Shown: piece by piece, positions 1 to 7,604 of the stretch | Layout of the letters: the number at the start of each line of letters is the position of its first letter | Position numbering within the stretch: the stretch's first letter is position 1 | DNA from: Longimicrobiales bacterium | GTDB lineage: Bacteria; Gemmatimonadota; Gemmatimonadetes; Longimicrobiales; Gaopeijiaceae | Direction of reading: 5' to 3' | Length of the DNA: 64,000 nucleotides | Assembly (NCBI GenBank): GCA_951813395.1 | Contig: OX638356.1 | Location: 1,839,340-1,903,339 of the forward strand | Notes under the pieces: generated by a model | Seen by the model: the letters and a program-made list of their open reading frames with translations, nothing else | Database searches by the model: none | What the model was told of the DNA's origin: nothing | Program-made: the position numbers and the translations under genes

Positions 1-439
1 CCTCCTCCTTGAGTCCGTCAAAGGAATAGGGGGAGGTGCGAGGCTTGAACGCGCCCCCGCGCAGGAGCGAGGCTCCCGACCCGGCGACGGCGCGGCCCGT
101 CTCCGCCATCATCGTGGCCCCTTCGACCGAGCAGGGGCCCGCCGCGACCAGGCATTTCGGTCCCCCGAAGCTGTGGTCGCCCACCCGCACCGCTGTGGAT
201 CGGTCGGCGGAAAAGCCCCGGGCCGCGAGCTTGTACGGACGCATGACCGCGTGCACCGACTGTACGCCTGGAATCGACAGCAGCGACACGTTGGCCAGCC
301 GGGCCTCGTCACCGATGCAGCCGATAATCGTACGGCTCTCTCCGATCGATATGTGGGTGCGAAGTCCGAGGGCTTCGACACGCTCGCGGATGTAATCGAT
401 CTGATCCGCGGTGATGCCCTTCCTGGCGACAATGATCAC
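1..439 (-). CDS. aroF: DAHP synthase (type I, with N-terminal ferredoxin-like domain), 3' part outside window
   Basis: First enzyme of the shikimate pathway; condenses phosphoenolpyruvate with erythrose-4-phosphate. The 146 visible residues run off the left edge. Residues 1-70 form the small regulatory-type domain typical of the Thermotoga-like AroF group (VIIVARKGITADQIDYI at the start, then TIIGCIGDEA). The TIM-barrel begins with the family signature AAGPCSVEGATM and continues with GGAFKPRTSPYSFDGLKEE at the edge. The start is GTG at 439, preceded by AGGAA; there is no in-frame ATG, so an ATG-only search misses it. It is divergent from rpiA with 177 bp between. Identification is secure from the barrel motifs. 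The gene symbol follows the family, since paralogues (aroG, aroH) are not distinguishable here. Confidence 0.92.
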   Translation of the reverse strand, partial: MIIVARKGITADQIDYIRERVEALGLRTHISIGESRTIIGCIGDEARLANVSLLSIPGVQSVHAVMRPYKLAARGFSADRSTAVRVGDHSFGGPKCLVAAGPCSVEGATMMAETGRAVAGSGASLLRGGAFKPRTSPYSFDGLKEE

Positions 440-496
440 GGTGAGGGTTCCTGGGGCTGCGATTCACGGGGAATTGGCGGGAGCGGAAACAAGTGA

Positions 497-527
497 AGTA
501 TAGCACTCCTGCCCGGTTCGTCCGGAA
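497..527 (-). promoter_or_regulatory. Candidate promoter for aroF
   Basis: On the reverse strand a TATACT -10 hexamer lies at 502-497 inside GCTATACTT, the same 9-mer found in the candidate promoter at 24214-24241. The best upstream -35 match is TTCCGG at 527-522, a weak match with a long 19-bp spacer. Transcription would begin about 50 nt before the GTG start of aroF. The -10 is convincing; the -35 is not. Confidence 0.4.
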
Positions 528-616
528 CCGCTCGCCCGGTCGATCTGGAACCGGTTGGCGGCATGGCGTAGATTTGGGTCTCGCCAATCCCCGCAACCCG
601 GTCACCCGGTGAGCCC

Positions 617-1342
617 TTGAGTCCGTCAACCGTCGACCCGCCCACCATCCAGGAACTCAAGAGCATGGCGGGGCGCGACGCGGCCGGCAGCGTCGGGTCC
701 GGCATGCGGGTGGGGCTTGGGACCGGCTCGACCGTCGCCCACTTTCTCTTGCATCTCGGTGACCGGATCGCATCCGGTGAGCTTTCCGACGTGGTCGGGG
801 TCCCGACCTCCATCCGCACGGAAGAGAAAGCCCTTGAACTGGGCATTCCTCTGGGGACGCTCGGCGGGCTTGGGGCACTCGACCTCACGGTCGACGGTGC
901 CGACGAAGTGGATCCCCGGCTGAATCTCATCAAGGGGCTCGGCGGGGCGCTACTCAGGGAAAAAATGGTGGCGCAGGCGTCGCGGCGAATGCTGGCGATC
1001 GTGGACGACACTAAGCTGGTCGAGCGGCTCGGCCAACGCGCGCCTCTGCCGGTCGAGGTCGTCCCGTTCGAGTTTGCGAGTCATCTGCCGTGGCTGGAGC
1101 GCTTGGGGGCCGAGCCCGTGCTCCGCCGGAACGGGGACGGGAGCAGATACCTGACCGACAACGGCAACTTCGTGATTGACTGTCACTTCGCGGGTGGAAT
1201 CCCGGATCCGGGCGCGGTCGACGAGTCCCTGGGGCGGCGGGCGGGTGTGGTCGAATCGGGACTGTTCCTGGAGATGGCCGACGAGGTTGTCGTAGCGGGG
1301 AAGACGGGCGTGTATCGCATGACCGGGGTGGCCTCGTGGTGA
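617..1342 (+). CDS. rpiA: Ribose-5-phosphate isomerase A
   Basis: Interconverts ribose-5-phosphate and ribulose-5-phosphate in the non-oxidative pentose phosphate pathway. The 241-residue protein has the RpiA phosphate-binding loop [12 protein letters not shown], the catalytic DGADEVD motif and the [11 protein letters not shown] motif, in the usual order. TTG at 617 is chosen because the first helix ([14 protein letters not shown]) corresponds to the N-terminal helix of E. coli RpiA; the next in-frame ATG at 665 would remove it. The stop overlaps the ATG of rpe (TGATG), so the isomerase and epimerase, which act on the same ribulose-5-phosphate pool, are probably translationally coupled. Confidence 0.95.
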   Translation: MSPSTVDPPTIQELKSMAGRDAAGSVGSGMRVGLGTGSTVAHFLLHLGDRIASGELSDVVGVPTSIRTEEKALELGIPLGTLGGLGALDLTVDGADEVDPRLNLIKGLGGALLREKMVAQASRRMLAIVDDTKLVERLGQRAPLPVEVVPFEFASHLPWLERLGAEPVLRRNGDGSRYLTDNGNFVIDCHFAGGIPDPGAVDESLGRRAGVVESGLFLEMADEVVVAGKTGVYRMTGVASW

Positions 1343-2025
1343 TGCGAATCGCCCCGTCCATTCTGGCCTGCCGCTTCGCCGAGCTGGGCAGGGAGGTGCG
1401 CGCGGTCGACGAAGCCGGCGCCGAGTGGATTCACGTCGACGTCATGGACGGCCATTTCGTGCCGAATATCACGATCGGTCCCCTCATCGCCGACGCCGTG
1501 CGGCAGGTAACCTCGCGCACCGTGGATGTGCACCTGATGATCCAGGACCCCGATCGATACGTCGCGGACTTCGCCGAGGCGGGTGCCGACGTGATTACCG
1601 TGCACGCCGAGGCCGCGGTGCACCTGCAGCGCACGCTCGCACGGATCCGGGGCATGGGGAAGAGGGCGGGAGTGGCGCTGAACCCGGCCACGCCGCTGAC
1701 CGCGGTCGAGGAAGTGCTTGATGACCTCGACCTGCTCCTGATCATGACCGTCAACCCCGGGTTTGGAGGACAGGCGTTCATCCCCGGGTCGCTCGACAAG
1801 GTTGCGCGGGCGAGGAGAATGGTCGAGGAGCGGCGCCCGGGCGAGGTGGACATAGAGGTGGACGGTGGCGTGAGCGTCAGGACGGCGCCCGGGCTCGTCC
1901 GGGCCGGGGCGACGGTGTTGGTGGCCGGCTCCGCGGTTTTCGGGCACGTGGGCGGCCCGGGCGCGGGAGTGGACGCGATTCGCGCGGCGACACGGGACGT
2001 CACCTGGCGGCCGGACGGCACCTGA
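1342..2025 (+). CDS. rpe: Ribulose-phosphate 3-epimerase
   Basis: Converts ribulose-5-phosphate to xylulose-5-phosphate. TIM-barrel enzyme of about 227 residues with all family signatures: [15 protein letters not shown] at the N-terminus, [17 protein letters not shown] with metal-binding His and Asp, VHLMI, the flexible loop [11 protein letters not shown], and EVDGGVS near the C-terminus. The ATG at 1342 overlaps the rpiA stop as TGATG. Two in-frame GTG codons at 1336 and 1339 could add two residues but are less likely. Length is normal for the family. Confidence 0.97.
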   Translation: MRIAPSILACRFAELGREVRAVDEAGAEWIHVDVMDGHFVPNITIGPLIADAVRQVTSRTVDVHLMIQDPDRYVADFAEAGADVITVHAEAAVHLQRTLARIRGMGKRAGVALNPATPLTAVEEVLDDLDLLLIMTVNPGFGGQAFIPGSLDKVARARRMVEERRPGEVDIEVDGGVSVRTAPGLVRAGATVLVAGSAVFGHVGGPGAGVDAIRAATRDVTWRPDGT

Positions 2026-2033
2026 GGACCGAC

Positions 2034-3422
2034 ATGCCGAAACTTGTGCACGAGATGGAGTTGCCGTTTCCGGTCGAGCGCGTCTGGGACTGGCATATGC
2101 GGCCCGGGGCGCTCGAACGCCTGATGCCGCCCTGGGAGGACGCGCGGGTCGTGGCCCGTGAAGGCGGCATCCACGACGGCGGCCTCGTGCATGTGAGGGT
2201 GCGGCGCGGTCCGGTCAAGCTGGACTTCCGGGCAAGGCATACCGCCTACGAGGAGGGCAGACTCTTTCAGGACGAGCAGGAATCGGGCCCGATGGGCTCC
2301 TGGGTGCATCGCCACGAGTTCGAACCGCGTGGCGACGATGCCACCGTGCTTCGCGACCGGATCACGTACGACCCGCCGCTCGGTCCCGCGACCGCCGCGC
2401 TGGCGGGCTCGACCATCGAGAGCGAGCTGAAACGCCTCTTCCGGTTTCGCAACCAGCGTCTCGTCCAGGACCTCGGGCGGCACGCCGCGCACGCGGGGCC
2501 TCCCCTCAGGGTCGCCGTCACGGGAGCGGGCGGCTTCGTCGGCAGCGCACTGCGCAATTTTCTGACCACCGGCGGCCACGAGGTCCTGGCGATCGTCCGC
2601 CGGAAGCCCCGCCGAGACCGGGGCGAGATCTACTGGGATCCGATGGAGGGCCGGATTGAGGGCGACCGCCTCGAAGGTCTGGATGCCGTGGTGCACCTCG
2701 CGGGCGAGAGCCTTTCGAAGGGCAGATGGACTCCCGCCAAGAAAAAGGCGATCTGGCAGAGCCGTGTGGTCGGGACGCGTGTGCTGGCCGGCGCGCTCAA
2801 CCGCCTGCGCAAGCCGCCCCGCGTGCTGGTGTCCTCTTCCGCAGTCGGTGTCTACGGGAATCGGGGCAGCGAGCGGCTGGTCGAGACCAGCAGGCCGGGC
2901 AAGGGGTTCCTGGCCGATCTGTGCAGGGAGTGGGAGAAGGAGGCGCGCCTCGCGGAACGTGCCGGGATCCGCGTGGTTCTGCTCCGGACCGGACTCGTGC
3001 TGAGTCCCGCGGGCGGCGCCCTGGGCACGATGCTGCTGCCCTTCAAGGTCGGGATCGGCGGGCGTCTGGGCAGCGGACGACAATACGTCAGCTGGATCGA
3101 CCACGACGACTTCGTCGGGCTCATCTTCCATGCGATCATCACGTCCTCGTTGCGGGGGCCGGTCAACGGAACCGCCCCCCATCCCGTTCCCAACGCCACG
3201 TTCACCACCATCCTCGGCCGCACGCTCCGCCGCCCCACGCTGCTTCCGATACCCTCGCTGGCGGTTCGCGGCATGTTCGGCGAGATGGGGAAGACCCTGC
3301 TGCTGGAGGGCGCCCGCGTGATACCGGAGGCCGCCGCCCGGAGCGGTTTTCGCTTCGATTTCGAGGGATTGGGCGAGTCGCTGGCCTTTCACCTCGGACG
3401 GGCCGCCCCCGACTACCGGTAG
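2034..3422 (+). CDS. YfcH/TIGR01777-type SDR epimerase with N-terminal SRPBCC domain
   Basis: 462 residues in two parts. Residues 1 to about 155 look like a START/SRPBCC ligand-binding domain (start PKLVHEMELPFPVERVWDW). Residues about 160-462 are an extended short-chain dehydrogenase of the TIGR01777 (YfcH) family: nucleotide-binding loop VTGAGGFVGSALRNFL, then YWDPMEG, VVHLAGESLSKGRWT, and LVSSSAVGVYG. The combination is known for this family, but its substrate is not established. It lies 8 bp after rpe with GAGGACC as ribosome site, and 3 bp before pdxH, so the four forward genes from rpiA look like one operon. Function beyond NAD(P)-dependent epimerase or reductase cannot be stated. Confidence 0.85.
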   Translation: MPKLVHEMELPFPVERVWDWHMRPGALERLMPPWEDARVVAREGGIHDGGLVHVRVRRGPVKLDFRARHTAYEEGRLFQDEQESGPMGSWVHRHEFEPRGDDATVLRDRITYDPPLGPATAALAGSTIESELKRLFRFRNQRLVQDLGRHAAHAGPPLRVAVTGAGGFVGSALRNFLTTGGHEVLAIVRRKPRRDRGEIYWDPMEGRIEGDRLEGLDAVVHLAGESLSKGRWTPAKKKAIWQSRVVGTRVLAGALNRLRKPPRVLVSSSAVGVYGNRGSERLVETSRPGKGFLADLCREWEKEARLAERAGIRVVLLRTGLVLSPAGGALGTMLLPFKVGIGGRLGSGRQYVSWIDHDDFVGLIFHAIITSSLRGPVNGTAPHPVPNATFTTILGRTLRRPTLLPIPSLAVRGMFGEMGKTLLLEGARVIPEAAARSGFRFDFEGLGESLAFHLGRAAPDYR

Positions 3423-3425
3423 CCC

Positions 3426-4058
3426 ATGACGAACGGCACGGAACCGGACCGTGGCAGCCTGGCGCGCGGCGACCTCGCTGCAGACCCCATCGAGCAGTTC
3501 GCGCGCTGGTTCGCCGAAGCGGAGGCCGATCCGCGAATCGTGTTCGCCGAGGCCGTCTGCCTGTCCACCCTGGGGCCGGACGACACGCCGGAGGGGCGCA
3601 TGGTGCTGCTCAAGGGGTTCGACGAGCGCGGGTTCGTATTCTACACCAACCTGCAATCGGACAAGGGGCGGTCACTGGCCTCCCATCCGCGCGCGGGGAT
3701 GACCTTCTACTGGCAGCCGCTCGGGCGCCAGGTACGGGTTCGCGGCCACGTCCAGCCCGTGCCGCCGGAAGAGGCGGACGCCTATTTCGGCGGGCGTCCG
3801 CGTGGCAGCCGGATTGGTGCGTGGGCCTCGGACCAGAGCCGTGAACTCGAGAGCCGCGCCGCGCTGGAGGCCCGTGTGGCGAAGCTCGAAGACCGCTATG
3901 CCGGCCGGGAGGTCCCCAGGCCCCCGCACTGGTCCGGCTTCCGTATCGTCCCCGACCGGATCGAGTTCTGGCAGGAAGGCCGGGCGAGGCTCCACGACCG
4001 CTTCGCCTACAGCCGGGACGGCCTGAACGCCTGGGTGCGCCGGCGCCTCCACCCCTGA
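3426..4058 (+). CDS. pdxH: Pyridoxamine 5'-phosphate oxidase
   Basis: FMN enzyme that oxidises pyridoxamine- or pyridoxine-phosphate to pyridoxal phosphate. The 210-residue length is typical. Visible family signatures are the N-terminal DPIEQFARWFAEA, the FMN-contact region RMVLLKGFDERGFVFYTN, SDKGRSLASHPRAGMTFYWQPLGRQVR, RPRGSRIGAWAS, and the C-terminal HWSGFRIVPDRIEFWQ with RLHDRF. The ATG follows the previous stop by 3 bp. Two PLP-dependent enzymes lie nearby (4157-7408 and 15996-17225), but I see no regulatory link. It is convergent with the next gene, 98 bp apart. Confidence 0.96.
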   Translation: MTNGTEPDRGSLARGDLAADPIEQFARWFAEAEADPRIVFAEAVCLSTLGPDDTPEGRMVLLKGFDERGFVFYTNLQSDKGRSLASHPRAGMTFYWQPLGRQVRVRGHVQPVPPEEADAYFGGRPRGSRIGAWASDQSRELESRAALEARVAKLEDRYAGREVPRPPHWSGFRIVPDRIEFWQEGRARLHDRFAYSRDGLNAWVRRRLHP

Positions 4059-4156
4059 GTCGGCCGGGGTCGGCCACGATGCGGACTCGCCCCCCCGAAT
4101 CCGCCCCCCGGACCCGCTCCCCGCTTCACCAATCGGCCCGGCGCGCCCCTGCCGAT

Positions 4157-7100
4157 TCAGACCGCGAGCGCCGTTTCGCCCAGCACGGTGTCCAGCGTGG
4201 CGATCAGAAGCTCGGCCTCGGCCTCGCCGAAGACGAGCGGGGGCTTGAACTTGAGCACGTTGTGGCCGGGACCGTCCACGCTCAGGAAGACCCCGAGGTC
4301 CCGAGCGCGGTTCGCGATGTAGGTGCAGGCTTCCGGGAAGGGATCGCGCGTCGTCGGGTCACGGACGAATTCCATGCCCAGGAAGAGCCCGCGGCCGCGC
4401 ACATCGCCGATGATCGGGTGGCGGCTCGCCAGTTCCGCCAGGCGCCGCAGGAGGAGGCCGCCGACCTCACGCGCGTGTTCCCGGAGCCCCCGCACACGGA
4501 TCTCGGCCAGGACGGCCCGGGCCGCCGCACACGAAACCGGGTTGCCGCCGAAGGTGCTGAAGTACTCCATCCCGTTGGCGAATGAATCGGCGATCTCGCG
4601 CGTGGTGACCACGGCGGCCACGGGGTGGCCGTTCCCCATGGGCTTGCCCAGCGTGACCATGTCCGGCACGACCCCCTGCAGCTCGAAGGCCCAGAATGCG
4701 TCTCCGACCCGGCCGAAGCCGACCTGCACCTCGTCGGCGACGCAAACGCCGCCGGCGCGCCGTACATGGTCGAAGGCCGCCGCGAGGTAGCCCGGCGGGG
4801 GCTCGATCTGGCCGCCGCAGCTCAGGATCGGCTCGGCGAAGAACGCCGCGACGCCGGGGCCGCCGTCCTCGCGGGCCAGCCGGGCGGCGGCATCCGCCAC
4901 GTCCTCTGCGTAGAGCGTGCCCGGGGACGAACCCGCCACGCTGCCGCGAGAGCCGCCATGGTCGGCCTCGGCGCCGGGACCGCCGCCGGGAGGTGTGCAA
5001 TCGTCCCGTCCTGCCCGGAACCGCCCGCGATAGGTGTCCGGCATGGAGGCGACCGCCACCCGGTCGCCCGGGCCGGCTCCGCCCGGTCCCGCGAACTTGT
5101 AGTGGCTGATCTCCACCAAAGCGCCGGTGTTGCCGTGATAGCCGCCTTCCAGGCAGACCACGCCGTCGTTGCCGGTGTGGCACCGTGCCATCCGCAGCGC
5201 GAGTTCGTTGGCCTCGCTCCCCGAGCAGACGAGGAAGACCACCTCGAGCGGTGAAGGGAAGTGCGCCGCCAGCTCTTCCGCGAGCGCGACGATCTGGGTG
5301 TGCAGGTAGCGGGTGTTGGTGTTGAGCACCCTCGCATGCCGGGCGATCGCTTCCGCGACGCGGCGGTTGCCGTGGCCGACATGGGGCACGTTGTTGACCG
5401 TGTCCAGGTAGCGCCTGCCGGTGTCGTCATAGAGCCAGGCACCGTGGCCGCGCACGATGTGCACGGGCCGGGCGTAAGACAGGCTGAGGGACGAACCGAG
5501 AACCGTCTTGCGCTTTGCGGCCAGATCGGCAAGTCGCAAGACGGGATCGGGCACGGAGAGAGGGAATGCGGTAGTTGAGGGCAAGCCCGCGAGCGGCGTG
5601 GGGTCCGGCAGGATGCACTCCCAGACCGGGCGGAGGCGCTGCAGGGCGACGCCGGGGAAGTCGCCGAGGGAGGGGGAGCCCGCGCCCTCGTCGTACAGGG
5701 GGTCCAGCGCGACGACCTGGAAGTGCAGGTGGGGTGGCCAGCCCCCGTTGACGGATGCGTCGCCCAGCCAGCCGATCACCTGGCCGGCTTCGACCGCCGC
5801 GCCGGGCGTGAGGTGTTCCAGGGTGGCCCGGTCGAGGTGGCCGTAGAGGGTATGGAAGCCGGGCCCCTCGCCGGTTTCGTGCCTCAGGATCACGGTGGGG
5901 CCGTAGTCCCGTGGCCGGGCGTTGTCGGCTACGGACGCCACGGTCCCGGCGAGGGGCGCCTGTATGGGGGTGCCCGGCGGCGCGAAGAGGTCCAGGCCGA
6001 GGTGGATCGTGCGCGACTCCGGCCCGTGATCTCCGCTGACCGCGAACGCCGGATCGTCGTACACGATTCTCGCTTCCCCGTAGCGGCCCACTCCCACCGT
6101 CGCCCCGGCCGCAGCGATCGTGTCCTCCACCCAGGCGTCGAGTACGCCATCGGCCGCGAGCGCATCCTGGTGGGGAAGCTCCAGGCTCTCGACCGACAGG
6201 TCGATCAGCCGGGGGCGCTCCAGCAGCTCGGGGGGCATGACCGGTGCGCGGGGCCGGGCACGTTCCATGCAGGCCAACACGGGTTCCAGGCGGGGGTTCG
6301 GGACCAGTGCACACGCCTCGCGTATCCTGAATTCGGCCACGCGCCAGTCGGCTTGGGCGAGCTGCCCGAGAAGCCTCCATGCCGGCTTCTGGCTCACGGC
6401 GAGGTATTCGTTGTCCGGCTGTTCACGCATCTGCCTGGCCTGGACGCTCACCGAGAGACAGAGGCGAAGTGCCACCATGGGGATGATCGCGCGGCACTCC
6501 GCCTCCTCGAGCGGAGCGACCCCGGCGTAGCCGCGCGCGATTGCACACGCCGCGGCCACCGGATCTTGCAGATCCATCATTGCGTAGGCCGCGGCGACGG
6601 CCACCTCTGCCGCCCGCCATCCGCGCGCCGCGTCACCGAAGTCGATCAGTCCCGACAGGCGCGTCCCATCGAGCGAGGGCGACACCATCACGTTGTAGTC
6701 GTTGGCGTCGTTGTGGATCACGGAGCGGGGCAGCGTGTCGAGCACCGGCTCCAGGAGCCCGGTGGCGCGGGCCAGGCTTCCCTCCACCAGTTCGCGCCCG
6801 TCTTCCAGAAGGTGCAGGTGCGACGCGATCGTCGCGGCAGCCGACTCCATCCTCCACTCGAAGTCGCGGGAAAGCTCCGGGTGGTCGAATCCGGACAGGG
6901 CCAGATCCAGTTCGGCCAGAAAGGCACCGAGTTCCTCCAGCGCGGCCAGCGAGCGCGGGCGCACATCCGCGAATGGACGGCCGGCAACGTAGGTGAGCGC
7001 GCAGGCGAGGTGCGGCGCCCCCTCGAAGTCGGCAATCGTCACGACCGCCTGACGTCCGCCGCGGGCCGTGGATCGGACAAGCCGCGGGATTGCGGCGGGC

Positions 7101-7408
7101 AGCGACGCTCCGTCCAGATGCATCAGGCACGCGGTCATCAGGTCGAAAACCGGCCGCCGCGACCGGGGGCTCAGCTTGAGGATGTAGTCGCGGTGCGCGC
7201 GCTGCGATCCGGTGACATCCGGCCCGGAGTCCGACAGCCGAAAATTGAGGTCGAATTCGCCCGGCAGCGCACTGGCCTCTGCGTCGATTCCGAAGTACTC
7301 CCGGGCGATGGCGGCCGCCCTCCGTGTCCGTCGGTTCAAATCCACCCTTCTCGCCTGAGCCGTATGCGCCGTGCTGACGACGGCCAGACTAGCCCGCGCC
7401 CGGATCAT
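4157..7408 (-). CDS. Fusion: APH-type kinase domain, M23 peptidase domain and class III aminotransferase (phospho-lyase-like)
   Basis: A 1083-residue protein in three parts. Residues about 30-330 are an aminoglycoside/hydroxylysine-kinase-like fold with the Brenner motif HNDANDYN (near residue 233) and [10 protein letters not shown]. Residues about 440-570 form an M23 domain with HLGLD (near 469), LYGHL and HLHF (near 560), so its zinc ligands are present. Residues about 620-1083 are a class III PLP enzyme with DEVQVGFGR (near 891) and the PLP lysine in [10 protein letters not shown] (near 921). Vertebrate ETNPPL/PHYKPL phospho-lyases have bacterial relatives fused to hydroxylysine-kinase-like domains. 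Phosphorylation of an amino alcohol followed by phospho-lyase cleavage is therefore a reasonable inference, but the substrate is unknown. No signal peptide is evident, which is odd for an M23 domain. ATG 7408 is chosen because further upstream the frame loses family similarity. Confidence 0.85.
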   Translation of the reverse strand: MIRARASLAVVSTAHTAQARRVDLNRRTRRAAAIAREYFGIDAEASALPGEFDLNFRLSDSGPDVTGSQRAHRDYILKLSPRSRRPVFDLMTACLMHLDGASLPAAIPRLVRSTARGGRQAVVTIADFEGAPHLACALTYVAGRPFADVRPRSLAALEELGAFLAELDLALSGFDHPELSRDFEWRMESAAATIASHLHLLEDGRELVEGSLARATGLLEPVLDTLPRSVIHNDANDYNVMVSPSLDGTRLSGLIDFGDAARGWRAAEVAVAAAYAMMDLQDPVAAACAIARGYAGVAPLEEAECRAIIPMVALRLCLSVSVQARQMREQPDNEYLAVSQKPAWRLLGQLAQADWRVAEFRIREACALVPNPRLEPVLACMERARPRAPVMPPELLERPRLIDLSVESLELPHQDALAADGVLDAWVEDTIAAAGATVGVGRYGEARIVYDDPAFAVSGDHGPESRTIHLGLDLFAPPGTPIQAPLAGTVASVADNARPRDYGPTVILRHETGEGPGFHTLYGHLDRATLEHLTPGAAVEAGQVIGWLGDASVNGGWPPHLHFQVVALDPLYDEGAGSPSLGDFPGVALQRLRPVWECILPDPTPLAGLPSTTAFPLSVPDPVLRLADLAAKRKTVLGSSLSLSYARPVHIVRGHGAWLYDDTGRRYLDTVNNVPHVGHGNRRVAEAIARHARVLNTNTRYLHTQIVALAEELAAHFPSPLEVVFLVCSGSEANELALRMARCHTGNDGVVCLEGGYHGNTGALVEISHYKFAGPGGAGPGDRVAVASMPDTYRGRFRAGRDDCTPPGGGPGAEADHGGSRGSVAGSSPGTLYAEDVADAAARLAREDGGPGVAAFFAEPILSCGGQIEPPPGYLAAAFDHVRRAGGVCVADEVQVGFGRVGDAFWAFELQGVVPDMVTLGKPMGNGHPVAAVVTTREIADSFANGMEYFSTFGGNPVSCAAARAVLAEIRVRGLREHAREVGGLLLRRLAELASRHPIIGDVRGRGLFLGMEFVRDPTTRDPFPEACTYIANRARDLGVFLSVDGPGHNVLKFKPPLVFGEAEAELLIATLDTVLGETALAV

Positions 7409-7487
7409 CGTCAACGGCTCTGCCCCGGCCCCGGACGGGACCGCAGCGCCCGCTCCACGGGTCTCCCCAGGGTTCCGATTCCTGATG

Positions 7488-7504
7488 TACACAGAAGGGT
7501 ACAC
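7488..7504. repeat. Direct repeat GTACAC, 11 bp apart
   Basis: GTACAC occurs at 7488-7493 and 7499-7504, about one helical turn apart, in the 196-bp divergent region between the kinase-peptidase-aminotransferase gene and the DUF1592 gene. It lies just upstream of the candidate forward promoter at 7522-7551, so it could be an activator site. Only two short copies are visible. Confidence 0.3.
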
Positions 7505-7521
7505 GGCCCGGCGTTCACGCC

Positions 7522-7551
7522 TTGCCGAGGCGCGCCCGCCTTCGCTAGTGT
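7522..7551 (+). promoter_or_regulatory. Candidate promoter of the DUF1592/DUF1552/ankyrin cassette
   Basis: TTGCCG (7522-7527) and TAGTGT (7546-7551) are separated by 18 bp, giving a 5' leader of about 45 nt before the ATG at 7605. The -10 sits in GCTAGTGT, resembling the GCTAnnnT pattern of the other candidate promoters in this window. Confidence 0.35.
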
Positions 7552-7604
7552 CAAGGTGCGTGCTCGGCTGTCTGGAGCCCTGGATCCCCTGTGGAGCCCA
7601 CTGA

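Noticed and set aside
8-629. 15-base repeat CCTTGAGTCCGTCAA at 8-22 and 615-629
   Set aside because: Both copies lie in coding or start regions of unrelated genes, and a match of this length is expected by chance about once or twice in 64 kb.
1431-3656. Long reverse-strand open frame (741 codons)
   Set aside because: Lies antisense to rpe, the YfcH-like gene and pdxH; composition is arginine/proline/histidine-rich and no family motif appears. A by-product of high GC.
4059-4156. Imperfect inverted repeat GGACTCG / CGAATCC as a terminator between convergent genes
   Set aside because: One mismatch in a 7-bp stem and no T-run; too weak to annotate.
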